Source: Thiorhodovibrio frisius (GTDB lineage Bacteria; Pseudomonadota; Gammaproteobacteria; Chromatiales; Chromatiaceae). Taken from it: a DNA stretch of 64,000 nt. Both the position numbers and the translations under genes were made by a program. Of this stretch, positions 8,964 to 18,694 are shown piece after piece; position 1 is the stretch's first letter; each line of letters begins with the position of its first letter. The notes beneath the pieces are model-generated. The model had not been told where the DNA came from and made no database searches. It was given only the letters and a program-made list of their open reading frames with translations. The DNA is taken from the NCBI RefSeq assembly GCF_033954835.1, contig NZ_CP121471.1, forward strand, positions 372,001 through 436,000, given 5' to 3'.

Positions 8964-9256
8964 ACGAATGTTGATGAGATCAAACAGAAACTCGAGACTT
9001 TCGAGCGTAAATTTCCCGAGGCCGCAGTGCGCGCGGCGATGGCGCAGCGCGAGGCGATCACGCCCGTATTGTTGGAGTGCTTGCAGCGCGCTGCGGATGA
9101 TCCGCAGGGTTTCGTGGATACCGATAACTCGCTGCTGCCGTTGTACGCGATGTTCCTGCTTGCGCAATTTCGCGAACGCGCCGCCTATCCATTGCTGGTG
9201 AAGCTCGTCTCCGCCCCTGCGGTAGCGGCAAGAAATACAAGAAGTGCTGCGGTTGA
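8964..9256 (+). pseudogene. DUF1186/SEC-C gene with internal deletion
   Basis: The frame from about 8964 reads NVDEIKQKLETFERKFPEAA and LPLYAMFLLAQFRERAAYPL, which is the start of DUF1186 proteins. After LVKLVSAP the sequence jumps to a zinc-binding SEC-C tail, PCGSGKKYKKCCG, in another frame ending at 9256. Intact members have some 150 or more residues between these parts. The codon where the start should be is ACG. A clear remnant. Confidence 0.65.
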
Positions 9257-9361
9257 TGAGGAACCACTTTTTTTGGGGTTGCTGTTGAAACATTCCCGTG
9301 GTCCACAATGACCAAGAGCGGCTGGTTCGCGCGCCGCTTTCGCGCCGCCAGCCTGTCGACA

Positions 9362-11881
9362 TCACCGGCTTGGTGCGTTGCGATCAGTCGCTCCTACCGG
9401 ATTTGACTGCCCGCCATGCTCGCAAGTCAGATGCGCCTGCACCATTTTGAGTTCGCCGTAAGAAACGTCATCGCCGAGGTGCTCCTTGACTGGCGTCAGC
9501 GCTTCGGTGCCCATCTCGGCGAAGACGGTGGTGATGCGCGCGAGCTTGTCCTGGTCGACAAAATCGGTGACTGCCAGCTCTCCGGTGCCAATGAAGTGGG
9601 CCAGATGGCCTTCGATGGTGGTGGTTTTCAGGGACCGCTCGGCGGCGATCTCGGCGATGCCCAGGCCCTCGCTGTAGAGGCGATAGCTGAGCCGGCGACT
9701 GTCGCCGGGCTGGACTTTGGTCTTGGGGTCGGCCCCTGATGGACCCTGATGCGCAACCGGGGGCGGATGCTGGGCGACAAGCTGGAGGATCTCGGCGCCA
9801 TAACGCTCGGCGGTGCGCATGCCGATGCCTCGGATGGCCGCCAGCGCATCCAGGCTGTCGGGGCGGGTGGCGGCGATCTCGCGCAGCACGGCACGGGTCA
9901 GGATGCGATAGCGGGTTTCGCCGGTGCGCTCTTCGTCGGCTTGTTTCTGCTCGCGCCAGTGGCGCAGGGCTTCAAGCAGTGGGTCGTTCTTGCCATGCCC
10001 GGTCTGCGCGCCTGAGCCCTTCTTTGGTCGCGACCTGAGATGAGGTTCGTCGATTTTTGCCTTGGCCAGCGCTGCCAGATAGGTTTTGGCCGAGAAGCCT
10101 TCCCGGCAGCTTGCGATGCAGGCGGTCTTGATGGTCAGCAGCTTGCGCAGCTCCTCAAGTGCCTGGCCGAGGGTCTTGCGCAGGGCCTTGTTGTCGGTCT
10201 CGAACTCAAAAGCTTCGAGCCAGGGGCTGAGTCCCTCGGCGAGCTTCCCGAAGAAATAGGCCGAGGCTTTGCGCAGACGTTCCTGCAAGTCTGGATCATC
10301 CTCGGGAATCTGATCGGCGCGAAAACGGGCTTGCAGTTCACGCCGGAATTTGGTGCTGACGGTGACGACCTCTTCCATGGTCTGCTGCTCCAGCGCGTCG
10401 ATCGACTCAATGGCTTGGGCGTCGCCATCGCAGCGCAGATCGATGACTCTGTGATTGCTGCGCAGCAGGCCAAGCAGCCGCCGCAGCCGAGCACCGAGCT
10501 GGTCGAAATCCCAGCACTCGCGCAGCAGCCGCTGCTGGTAGTCGATGCGCGCGGCATCGAGCTGGCCCTGGGTGGGCGGTTGCCGGGTGGCCTCGTCGAC
10601 ATAGTGAGAGACGCGCTGGTCAGTCTTGACCGCGTGGCGCGGGATGGGCGCGCTCAGCACCAGACCCTCGAGCGTCTTGCAGCGGCTGAGGCCGACATAG
10701 ACCTGGCCATGGGAGAAGGCCGCGGCGGCGTCGATGATGGCGCGCTCGAAGGTCAGGCCCTGGCTTTTGTGAATGGTGATGGCCCAAGCCAGGCGCAGCG
10801 GGTATTGGGTGAACTTGCCGATGACCTCCTCGGTGATGGCCTTGGTGTCGGGGTCGATGTTGTAGCGGATGTTCTCCCAGGTGGCGGGCTCGACGGTGAT
10901 GTCGCCATCATCGCCAGGGCAGCGCACCAGGATGCGCTCGCGCTCGAGCCGAGTGACGGTGCCGATTTTGCCGTTGAAGTAGCGCTTGTCTTCGCCGCTG
11001 TCGTTGCGCACAAACATCACTTGCGCGCCCTGTTTCAGCGTCAAGGTGGCGGCGGTTGGGTAACTGTGGGCCGGGTAGTCGTCCTCGATCTCCGCCTCGA
11101 ACTCGCGCGGCTTGGCGGCGAGGGCGCGCAGCCGGGTGTCGTTGATCTGGTCGGCGGCGCGGTTGTGCGTGGTCAGGGTGATATAGCCATCCGCCTCCCT
11201 GGGCGTGAAGTCAGGCTGGTAGCGGGCATTGAGCTGCGCCATCGCGGCCTCATCGAGTCGGTTGTCGCGCACGGCATTGAGCAGCGCGATAAAGTCGGCA
11301 TCGGATTGGCGATAGATGTGCGTAAGCTCGATGGGCACCACATCCATTGCCGCCAGTGCCCGGCTGCTGAAAAAATACCCGGAGCTGTAGAAGTCCCGCA
11401 AAATAGCCCAGTCCTGATCTGGCACCACGGGCGCGAGCTGGTGCAGATCGCCGATCATCAGCAGTTGCACGCCGCCGAAGGGCGCATCGGTTGCCCGCTC
11501 ACGCCGCAGCATGAAGTCGACCGCGTCGAGCAGGTCGGCGCGCACCATGCTGATCTCGTCGATAATCAGCAGATCGAGGCTGGCGATGATGTCGCGCTTT
11601 TGCCGGTTAAAGCGCCGCTCCGCCGCCTGGCGCTGGGCCTCGCTGCCGGGCACGAAAGGCCCAAATGGCAGCTGAAAGAAGGAATGCAGAGTCACGCCCC
11701 CGGCGTTGATAGCCGCCACCCCGGTCGGCGCGGTGACCACCATGCGCTTGGGCAGGTCCGCCTTGAGGCTGTGCAGAAAGGTGGTCTTGCCGGTCCCGGC
11801 CTTGCCAGTCAGAAAAATGCTACGGTTGGTGTCGCGGACAAATGCCTGGGCCAGTTGCAATTGTGGATTCTGTATTGGCAT
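9362..11881 (-). CDS. PIF1-type superfamily 1 DNA helicase with HRDC and helix-turn-helix tail
   Basis: 839 residues from the ATG at 11881; a GTG at 11941 is possible. Walker A is GKAGTGKTTF near residue 25, followed by VVTAPTGVAAINAGG, Walker B LLIIDEISMV, GDLHQLAPV, and the late helicase motif LAWAITIHKSQGLTFERA with VYVGLSRC. This is the PIF1/RecD-like layout. The C-terminal third has an HRDC-like segment (AIRGIGMRTAERYG) and a terminal wHTH (HTH_40) stretch, RLYSEGLGIAEIA. Such helicases unwind DNA 5' to 3' in repair or replication restart. The gene stands alone, divergent from the OPT gene. Confidence 0.85.
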   Translation of the reverse strand: MPIQNPQLQLAQAFVRDTNRSIFLTGKAGTGKTTFLHSLKADLPKRMVVTAPTGVAAINAGGVTLHSFFQLPFGPFVPGSEAQRQAAERRFNRQKRDIIASLDLLIIDEISMVRADLLDAVDFMLRRERATDAPFGGVQLLMIGDLHQLAPVVPDQDWAILRDFYSSGYFFSSRALAAMDVVPIELTHIYRQSDADFIALLNAVRDNRLDEAAMAQLNARYQPDFTPREADGYITLTTHNRAADQINDTRLRALAAKPREFEAEIEDDYPAHSYPTAATLTLKQGAQVMFVRNDSGEDKRYFNGKIGTVTRLERERILVRCPGDDGDITVEPATWENIRYNIDPDTKAITEEVIGKFTQYPLRLAWAITIHKSQGLTFERAIIDAAAAFSHGQVYVGLSRCKTLEGLVLSAPIPRHAVKTDQRVSHYVDEATRQPPTQGQLDAARIDYQQRLLRECWDFDQLGARLRRLLGLLRSNHRVIDLRCDGDAQAIESIDALEQQTMEEVVTVSTKFRRELQARFRADQIPEDDPDLQERLRKASAYFFGKLAEGLSPWLEAFEFETDNKALRKTLGQALEELRKLLTIKTACIASCREGFSAKTYLAALAKAKIDEPHLRSRPKKGSGAQTGHGKNDPLLEALRHWREQKQADEERTGETRYRILTRAVLREIAATRPDSLDALAAIRGIGMRTAERYGAEILQLVAQHPPPVAHQGPSGADPKTKVQPGDSRRLSYRLYSEGLGIAEIAAERSLKTTTIEGHLAHFIGTGELAVTDFVDQDKLARITTVFAEMGTEALTPVKEHLGDDVSYGELKMVQAHLTCEHGGQSNPVGATDRNAPSR

Positions 11882-12041
11882 CTGATTTGACCCGAATAAA
11901 AGGCGTTGCCCCGCTTCTTTAACCAAAGCATCCACGACCACCGGCGTTGGCAGCGGGACTGCTTGCTCCAGCGATTACTGAAACGGATGATTGGAATAGA
12001 ATAAACACAGGATATCCCGACGGCTATAGGAGCCCATTCAT

Positions 12042-13856
12042 TTGACCGCACCTTCCCCGCCACAACTGACGCTGCGCGCCGTGCTGACGGGCTTTGTGCT
12101 CGGCGCTTTGCTTGCGCCCTGCAACATCTACAGCGGGCTCAAGATCGGCTGGTCGTTCAATATGTCCATTGCTGCGGCGCTGTTGAGCTACGGATTCTGG
12201 GCGGGCCTGCATCGCCTGGGGCTGGCGCGGCCCTGGGGGATGCTCGAGAACAACATCAACCAGACCACGGCTTCATCGGCCGCGTCGATCATCTCCGCCG
12301 GTCTGGTGGCGCCCATCCCGGCATTGACCCTGCTCACCGGGCGCGAGCTGGCCTTTCCGCTGCTGGCCCTGTGGGTGTTTACCGTCAGCTTCACCGGCAT
12401 CGTCATGGCCATCGGGCTGCGCCGGCAGATGCTCGTCGAAGAGCAGCTGCCCTTTCCCAATGGTGTGGCGGCGGCCGAGACTCTGCGCGAAATCTATGGT
12501 CGCGGGCGCGAGGCCATGACCCGCATCGCTTGGCTGCTCGGTGCGGGTCTGGCCGCTGGTGGGCTCAAGGCGGTGGATGCCTTCTGGCATCGACTGCCGG
12601 CGCTCACTTTCCCTTGGGGCGTCGATTTGGCGGCGGCCTGGGGGCTGGCGGCTCAGGGTGTCACCCAGCTTAGTCTGCGAAACCTGGGCTTTGTGCTAGA
12701 GCCCTCGCTGATGATGATTGGCTTCGGCGCCATTGTCGGCGCGCGCGTGGGGTTGTCGATGTTCGCCGGCGCGCTGCTTGCATGGGGCTGGCTTGGACCC
12801 TGGGTGGTGGCCCAGGGATGGATTTCTCCGGGGCCGGCCGACCCTACAGCGTCCTGGTTCGCGCCACTGCTCGACTGGCTGTTGTGGCCTGGGGTGACGC
12901 TGATGTTGGTCGCGTCCCTGACCTCCTTTGGCTTTTCTCTGTTTCGCCTGGCACGGCGCTGGGTGGCGCAAGGGCGCGGGCCACAGCGCGATGCACCCGA
13001 GGCCGAAGACCCGCGCCTGAGCATCCCCTGGAGCTGGTTCTGGGGCGGACTGGCGATCGCGTTGGTGATCTCCATCTGGGCGCAGCATGCCATTTTTGCC
13101 ATTCCCATTGGTCTGGGTCTGCTGGCGGTGCTTTTGACCTTTGTCTTGGCCATTGTGGCAGCGCGGGTGTCGGGCGAGACTGGCATTCCGCCGATCGGCG
13201 CGTTGGGCAAGATCACCCAAGTCACCTTCGGCGTGCTGGCGCCAGCCAATACCACGGTTAATCTGATGGCGGCCAATGTTACCGGCGGTGCGGCCGGGCA
13301 GTGCTCCGACCTGCTCCATGACCTGAAAACCGGCCAGCTGATCGGTGCCCGGCTGCGCCTGCAAAGCATCGCGCAGGTCTTTGGCATCCTCTCCGGCGCG
13401 CTGGCTGGCAGCGCAGCCTATTTGGTTTTAATTCCCGATCCCCAGGCCATGCTGCTGACTGCTGAATGGCCGGCGCCGGCGGTGGCGACCTGGAAAGCCG
13501 TGGCTGAGGTACTGGCCGCCGGTCTGAGTACTTTGCCCGAGGGCACGGTGGCGGCCATGGCAGTCGCCGCTCTGGCAGGTATTGCCTTGGCTGTGGCCGA
13601 GGCGCTGGTGCCGGCCGAACGCCGCCACTGGGTGCCGAGCGCCCCAGCGCTCGGCTTTGCCTTTGTGATTCCGGCCTCAATCAGCCTGGCGCTCTGTCTG
13701 GGTGCGCTGCTTGGTGTGTTGGCCCGTGCGCTGGCGCCTGACTGGCAGCGACGCTTCCTGATCGTTGCCGCCGCCGGACTGGTGGCGGGTGAAAGCCTGG
13801 TCGGGGTGCTGGATGCCTTGATGCAAATGCTTGGCGGCGCAGGTCGGGCGCTGTAA
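12042..13856 (+). CDS. OPT-family oligopeptide transporter
   Basis: A 604-residue integral membrane protein with roughly 14-16 hydrophobic helices. LAPCNIYSGLKIGWSFNMSI and EEQLPFPNGVAAAETL are signature stretches of bacterial OPT/YSL-type transporters, which take up oligopeptides or metal chelates. The start is taken as TTG at 12042, eight bases after AGGAG. It is divergent from the helicase, with about 160 bases between. Substrate cannot be told from sequence. Confidence 0.85.
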   Translation: MTAPSPPQLTLRAVLTGFVLGALLAPCNIYSGLKIGWSFNMSIAAALLSYGFWAGLHRLGLARPWGMLENNINQTTASSAASIISAGLVAPIPALTLLTGRELAFPLLALWVFTVSFTGIVMAIGLRRQMLVEEQLPFPNGVAAAETLREIYGRGREAMTRIAWLLGAGLAAGGLKAVDAFWHRLPALTFPWGVDLAAAWGLAAQGVTQLSLRNLGFVLEPSLMMIGFGAIVGARVGLSMFAGALLAWGWLGPWVVAQGWISPGPADPTASWFAPLLDWLLWPGVTLMLVASLTSFGFSLFRLARRWVAQGRGPQRDAPEAEDPRLSIPWSWFWGGLAIALVISIWAQHAIFAIPIGLGLLAVLLTFVLAIVAARVSGETGIPPIGALGKITQVTFGVLAPANTTVNLMAANVTGGAAGQCSDLLHDLKTGQLIGARLRLQSIAQVFGILSGALAGSAAYLVLIPDPQAMLLTAEWPAPAVATWKAVAEVLAAGLSTLPEGTVAAMAVAALAGIALAVAEALVPAERRHWVPSAPALGFAFVIPASISLALCLGALLGVLARALAPDWQRRFLIVAAAGLVAGESLVGVLDALMQMLGGAGRAL

Positions 13857-14046
13857 CCGGGAGCGAACAGGCGTGAGCGGAAAAATGTCGGCACGAACTC
13901 CGGCGAAGGGTTACCTTTAATGCTGGTGCCGGATTCGTGTTGATCCCGAGCGAAAACCTTATCGACACCGACTGACGCAGGTTGGTCCGGGTAACCGCCA
14001 GCCCGTGAGTTTGCAATTTCCACAGAGAATAACAGGAGCTTAAGAC

Positions 14047-14406
14047 ATGACAGAGAAAGTGATCATGCACCTGGTGGGGCCGCTTTCCAAGGCGCGCGGC
14101 TGGATGAAGTTTGCTGGGGTGTTGCTGATGATTCAGGGAGGAATAACGGCTTTGTCCATCGTGGGCATTTTGGTCGCCTGGCTCCCAATCTGGATGGGAT
14201 TGCTGCTGTACAAAGCGAGCGACCAGATCGGCGAGGCCGAGCGCCTTGGCAGCGAGGCCGCATTGCAAGGGGCGCTCGAGCGGCTGGCGACTTACTTCAA
14301 GATTTTTGGCATTCTGCTGCTGATCGCTCTGGTTTTGGGTTTGGCCAGTGTTGTGGCTGCGTTGTTGATCCCGTCCTTGGTCAGCCTGCAGCCAGGTTCC
14401 ATGTAA
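14047..14406 (+). CDS. DUF5362-type small membrane protein
   Basis: 119 residues with two hydrophobic segments (about 21-58 as a long double span, and 82-108). The N-terminus LVGPLSKARGWMKFAGVLLM fits the DUF5362 family of unknown function. An AGGAG site lies just ahead of the ATG. It stands alone between the OPT and SNF2 genes. Confidence 0.65.
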   Translation: MTEKVIMHLVGPLSKARGWMKFAGVLLMIQGGITALSIVGILVAWLPIWMGLLLYKASDQIGEAERLGSEAALQGALERLATYFKIFGILLLIALVLGLASVVAALLIPSLVSLQPGSM

Positions 14407-14622
14407 TTTGCGGGGTGGCTCTAAACCCTCTCGGCTTGATCGGGGCTCGCCAATGGATTGTCCGATGAGGTTGGGCTTTGGTCTTGTGAGATAGCGAGTT
14501 GAACTGCCACCGGCTGGCTCGCGTCTGTGATTGCAGCAAATGGTTGCAGCGCTGGCGCGGGCTTGCTGTTTTTATCTGTTTCCTCTCAATGCCAATTCAT
14601 TGCCGCTGATGCATTCTTTGCC

Positions 14623-17600
14623 ATGAAACCCAGCGATCCATTTTTACTCGATCACGACCAACTTGCCGCCCTGTCTTCGGGCAAGGCCCTGCGCAATGCG
14701 GTGCGTTACGCTAATGCGCATCGGGTGGTCTCCAATCTGCGAGATGGGGCCAGTCTGCAAGGGGAGGTGGAGGACGAAACCGATGACGAACTTTATTGCG
14801 TCGAGCTGCACTGGGATGCCGATGCCGGTCTGACCAGCGCCTGCGATTGCGTGTCTGGTCACGAGGAGACCGATGGGGCTCCGGGCGGCGAAGAGTCCAG
14901 CCTCTGCGTCCATGCCCTCGCGCTGCTGATCGACCATGCCAAGGAGCCTGTCGATGGTCAGCTGGTGCGCGATGCCCAGGTTGCCGCATTGGAGGAACGC
15001 ATCGCACGTGGCCGCGCCGAGGTACAGGTCGCGCCCCTGACTGCGGAGCTGCTCGATGAGGTTCCCGTCTATGGCACCTGGAGCGCGCGCTCGGTGCAGT
15101 CGACCACTCACTTTCCGGTCAGCTACCGGGTCCATGTGCGCTCGCTCGCGGCGCGAGCCAACTATTGCACCTGCCCGGATTTTGCCACCAACCAGCTTGG
15201 CACCTGCAAGCATATCGAGGCGGTGGTGCATCGCATCGACAAGCTGCATCCGCGTATCGATGAGCTCAAGCGCCAGCCGCCGCCGGTGGGCTATGTGTAT
15301 CTGGATTGGGAGGCAGAGCGCGCGCCGCGCATTCGCCTGCATCGGGGCGCGGCGACCGATCCGGCACTCGAGCCGCTGCTTGATGACTATTTCGATGCCA
15401 GCGGCGACTTTCGCGGCCGCCCGGCGGAAGACTTTCCGCGTTTTGCCGCGCGCTTGGGTGAGCGCCCGGATTTACTGATTGGCGATGATGCCGCCGGCTA
15501 TGCGCGCCGCCTGGCCGAGGATGCTAGCCGTGAGGTGCGCGCGCGGGCGATCGGTGAGCAGATTCGCGCCGGTGGCGGCCAGCTGCCGGGTGTGCGGGCG
15601 CGGCTCTATCCCTACCAAGTTGAGGGTGTGGCCTTTCTGGCCGGCCACGGACGCGCGCTGCTGGCCGATGACATGGGTCTGGGCAAGACCTTGCAGGCCA
15701 TTGCCGCCGCCTATTGGCTGCATCGCCACGAGCAGGTCGAGCGGGTGCTGATCGTTTGTCCTGCCTCGCTCAAGCTGCAATGGGCGCGGGAGATCGAGAA
15801 ATTCACTGGCGAGCGCGCGCGGATCATCCAGGGGCCAATCGGCTCGCGCCAGGTTCAATATAGCGGCGGGCGCGGCTTTTTCGTCGTCAACTATGAGCTG
15901 GTCATGCGCGACCTCACCGTCATCAACGAGCGCCTGCGCCCGGACCTGCTGATTCTCGACGAGGCGCAGCGCATCAAGAATTGGCGCACCAAGATCGCCT
16001 CGGCGGTGAAGCGTGTCGGCTCGCGCTATGCCTTCGTGCTGACCGGCACCCCGCTTGAGAACCGGCTCGAGGATCTCTACAGCCTGATGCAGGCGATTGA
16101 CGCGCGCGTGCTAGGCCCTCTTTGGCGCTACATGGTGGATTTTCACATCACCGACGAGCGCGGCAAGGTGCTCGGCTACCGCAATCTCTCCGAGCTGCGC
16201 CGGCGGCTCAAGTCCGTCATGTTGCGCCGCGACCGCACCCTGGTGCGTGATCAGCTACCGGAGCGCATCGAAACCCGCATCGATCTGGAGCTGACCGCAG
16301 CCCAGCAGGACATTCATGATGATGCGGTCAGTGCCGCCGCGCGTCTGGCGCAGATCATGAAGCGCCGGCCGCTGACGCCCTCGGAACAGAACCGCATGAT
16401 GGCCGCATTGCAGCGTGCGCGCATGGCCTGCGATGCGGCGGAGCTAGTGGATGAGCACAGTGTCGGCTCGCCCAAGCTTGATGAGCTGGAAACCATTTTG
16501 ACCGAGCTGTGCGTCAACACGGGCCTAAAAGCCGTGGTGTTCTCGCAATGGGAACGCATGACTGCACTGGCCGAGCGGCGCGCCCGCGCGCTGGGGCTGG
16601 GTACGGTCCGCCTGCATGGCGGTGTGCCTACGGTGAAACGCGGTGCCCTGATGGACGCCTTCCGTGAGGATGATAGCGTCCAGGTGTTCCTTTCGACCGA
16701 CGCTGGCGGCGTGGGGCTAAATCTTCAGAATGCCGCCGTGCTGGTGAATCTCGATATCCCCTGGAACCCAGCCGTGCTCGATCAGCGCATCGCCCGGGTG
16801 CATCGTCTCGGTCAGACGCAAAAGGTTCAGATTCTGCTGTTGGTGGCGGCGGGTTCTTATGAGGAGCATGTGCTGTCGCTGGTGCAGGGCAAACGCCATC
16901 TGTTCGACAATGTGGTCGATCCGGACGCGACCGAGGAAGTGGTTGGTGTCTCCAAGCGCCTGGCCGAGGTACTGGCCGAGGATTTGGCCACCACGGCGGA
17001 GGCCGACCCGGATGTGCGTCCGGAATCAGCTGCGGAAACAGCCGGGGAGCAGGCCCCCGAGGCACCCGCCGAGTTGGCAGATTCTGCACCCCCGAACTTG
17101 GCGCAAGGCCAACGCAGCGGCGAGAATGCCGCGCACAACGAGGCGGTGCGCCAGGCGGTGCTCGGCTTGCAGCAGCGTTTTGGCATTCGCATTGAGCGCA
17201 TTCTCGGCACCCGCCCGCGTCAGGGGCTGGCCGGCGGCCTGCTGCTGGTGCTCGATCAGGTCAGTGCCGAGGATGATCGTCTTGCTGCCGAGATCACGAC
17301 CGAACTGCCGGCTGCGGTGCCGGTGGCACTGATCGATAAACGCACGCTCGCCAGCTTAAATCGCCTGGGCGACGCCTCGCCGGTCGCCGACAGCGAGCCG
17401 CTCTATGAGCCCCCGCCGCAATCACAGCCGAATGCGGCCAGTGCCCTTCTGGTCAAGCGCGCGCGCGACAACCTCGAGGCATCTGGCGTGTTGGCTGAGC
17501 ATGGCCGCATGGCTACCGCGATGGAATTGCTGATGAAATCCCTGCTGGCAGCCGCCTGTCTGCGCACGGGCCGCGAGGAGGCGCCCACCGCCCAGACTGC

Positions 17601-17796
17601 CGGCGTCTGGTTGCATACCGAGGTGTTGCCAAGCGGGGTTTTGTCCGCCGCCGAAGGGGCGTTGCTGACCCGCGCCCTGTCGCTCGCGCACAGCGGCGAT
17701 GCGCTGCCGCCGGCATTGCTCGCGGAGTTGATTGACGAGACTCGGGTTTTTGTGGAGCAGGCGACGGGAATGCAAACCGGCTCAGTTTCTGGCTAA
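14623..17796 (+). CDS. SNF2/Rad54-family ATPase with SWIM zinc fingers
   Basis: About 1057 residues. The N-terminus has a SWIM-like CxC...CxH cluster (CDC ... CVH, about residues 75-105) and a second clear SWIM finger, CTCPDFATNQLGTCKH, near residue 185. The SNF2 motor follows: LADDMGLGKTLQA (motif I), LLILDEAQRIKNW (motif II), LTGTPLENRLEDLYSLMQ (motif III), and in the second lobe STDAGGVGLNLQNA and DQRIARVHRLGQ. A C-terminal extension of about 250 residues is not recognised. Bacterial SNF2-SWIM proteins are presumed to act on DNA or protein-DNA complexes. An upstream GTG at 14527 is possible; the ATG at 14623 lacks a strong ribosome site. Confidence 0.85.
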   Translation: MKPSDPFLLDHDQLAALSSGKALRNAVRYANAHRVVSNLRDGASLQGEVEDETDDELYCVELHWDADAGLTSACDCVSGHEETDGAPGGEESSLCVHALALLIDHAKEPVDGQLVRDAQVAALEERIARGRAEVQVAPLTAELLDEVPVYGTWSARSVQSTTHFPVSYRVHVRSLAARANYCTCPDFATNQLGTCKHIEAVVHRIDKLHPRIDELKRQPPPVGYVYLDWEAERAPRIRLHRGAATDPALEPLLDDYFDASGDFRGRPAEDFPRFAARLGERPDLLIGDDAAGYARRLAEDASREVRARAIGEQIRAGGGQLPGVRARLYPYQVEGVAFLAGHGRALLADDMGLGKTLQAIAAAYWLHRHEQVERVLIVCPASLKLQWAREIEKFTGERARIIQGPIGSRQVQYSGGRGFFVVNYELVMRDLTVINERLRPDLLILDEAQRIKNWRTKIASAVKRVGSRYAFVLTGTPLENRLEDLYSLMQAIDARVLGPLWRYMVDFHITDERGKVLGYRNLSELRRRLKSVMLRRDRTLVRDQLPERIETRIDLELTAAQQDIHDDAVSAAARLAQIMKRRPLTPSEQNRMMAALQRARMACDAAELVDEHSVGSPKLDELETILTELCVNTGLKAVVFSQWERMTALAERRARALGLGTVRLHGGVPTVKRGALMDAFREDDSVQVFLSTDAGGVGLNLQNAAVLVNLDIPWNPAVLDQRIARVHRLGQTQKVQILLLVAAGSYEEHVLSLVQGKRHLFDNVVDPDATEEVVGVSKRLAEVLAEDLATTAEADPDVRPESAAETAGEQAPEAPAELADSAPPNLAQGQRSGENAAHNEAVRQAVLGLQQRFGIRIERILGTRPRQGLAGGLLLVLDQVSAEDDRLAAEITTELPAAVPVALIDKRTLASLNRLGDASPVADSEPLYEPPPQSQPNAASALLVKRARDNLEASGVLAEHGRMATAMELLMKSLLAAACLRTGREEAPTAQTAGVWLHTEVLPSGVLSAAEGALLTRALSLAHSGDALPPALLAELIDETRVFVEQATGMQTGSVSG

Positions 17797-17863
17797 TGCT
17801 TCTCGCTGTTGTGCACGAATAAGCTATCGATCTTCGTGTCAGTGACCGATGGGGTCGGGCCAG

Positions 17864-17968
17864 GTTTGGGTCGGGTAACGCGCGCGGGGGACGCCGTGAA
17901 TACATCCCTGTAGGCTTCCCGGCGGCGTCCTGCCGCCGAGACCCCCGCGCACGTTACCCGACCCAAAC
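17864..17968. repeat. Long intergenic hairpin repeat, copy 1
   Basis: A 105-base element with perfect 17-base outer arms (GTTTGGGTCGGGTAACG at 17864-17880 and its complement at 17952-17968) and a GC-rich inner stem around GGCGGC and GCCGCC. It shares its inner part, including ACGCCGTGAATACATCCCTG, with elements at 24644 and 33316. It lies between the convergent SNF2 and yciO genes and could terminate transcription from both sides. Confidence 0.8.
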
Positions 17969-18056
17969 CCCAAGCATTGTGGCTACTGATAGTTTGCTGA
18001 TCTTCAAGAGTTGGAGGCTTGGGCAAAATGGGCGCGATTTCGTTTGTTGCTTGAAG

Positions 18057-18680
18057 TCACAAACCAAGCGCCTCAGCCGGTCCCTTGCCCGCCCGAAGGA
18101 TTGCGGGCGTATCGCCGGTCATGTCTACCACTGTAGTCGGTTCGGTGCCGCAGAAGCCGCCGTCGATGATCAAATCCACACAGTGCCCGAGCATCTCGCG
18201 CATCTCGTAAGGATCGGTCAGGGGGTCACTATCCTCGGGCATGATGAGCGTCGTGCTTAAAATCGGCTCGTCGAGCGCGCTGAGCAGGGCGCGGCAGATA
18301 GGGGTGTCCGGTACCCGGATGCCGATCGCCTTGCGCTTGGGGTGTAGCAGACGGCGCGGCACCTGCTTGGTGGCCTGATAGATAAAGGTATAGGGTCCGG
18401 GCGTCAGGGATTTCAGCAGTCGGTAGTCCTGGTTGTCGATGCGCGCATAGGTGGCAATCTCGGACAGGTCGCGGCACACCAGGGTGAAATTGTGCTTGTC
18501 ATCCAGCCGGCGGATGCGGCGAATGCGCTCCATCGCCGCCTTATCGCCGATATGACAGCCAAGGGCATAGCAGGTATCAGTCGGGTAGATGACCACGCCG
18601 CCAGTGCGAAAAATCTCAGCAGCGCGCTCGACCAAGCGCGGCTGGGGATTGTCTGGGTGAAGATCGAAGAATTGTGCCAT
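18057..18680 (-). CDS. yciO: YciO-type protein of the Sua5/YrdC family
   Basis: 207 residues with the YrdC/Sua5 fold: GVVIYPTDTCYALGCHIGD, the nucleotide-binding KRAIGIR-type stretch (KRKAIGIRVPD) and LSTTLIMPEDSDP. Sua5/YrdC makes threonylcarbamoyl-AMP for tRNA t6A. YciO is the paralogue with a weaker, less defined role. It lies 14 bases downstream of rnm and is probably cotranscribed with it, as in other gammaproteobacteria. Confidence 0.85.
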   Translation of the reverse strand: MAQFFDLHPDNPQPRLVERAAEIFRTGGVVIYPTDTCYALGCHIGDKAAMERIRRIRRLDDKHNFTLVCRDLSEIATYARIDNQDYRLLKSLTPGPYTFIYQATKQVPRRLLHPKRKAIGIRVPDTPICRALLSALDEPILSTTLIMPEDSDPLTDPYEMREMLGHCVDLIIDGGFCGTEPTTVVDMTGDTPAILRAGKGPAEALGL

Positions 18681-18694
18681 GCGGGGTGCTCTGC

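Noticed and set aside
10040-11890. A 616-codon rightward frame opposite the PIF1-type helicase
   Set aside because: Antisense shadow of a gene with clear helicase motifs; no domain in the translation.
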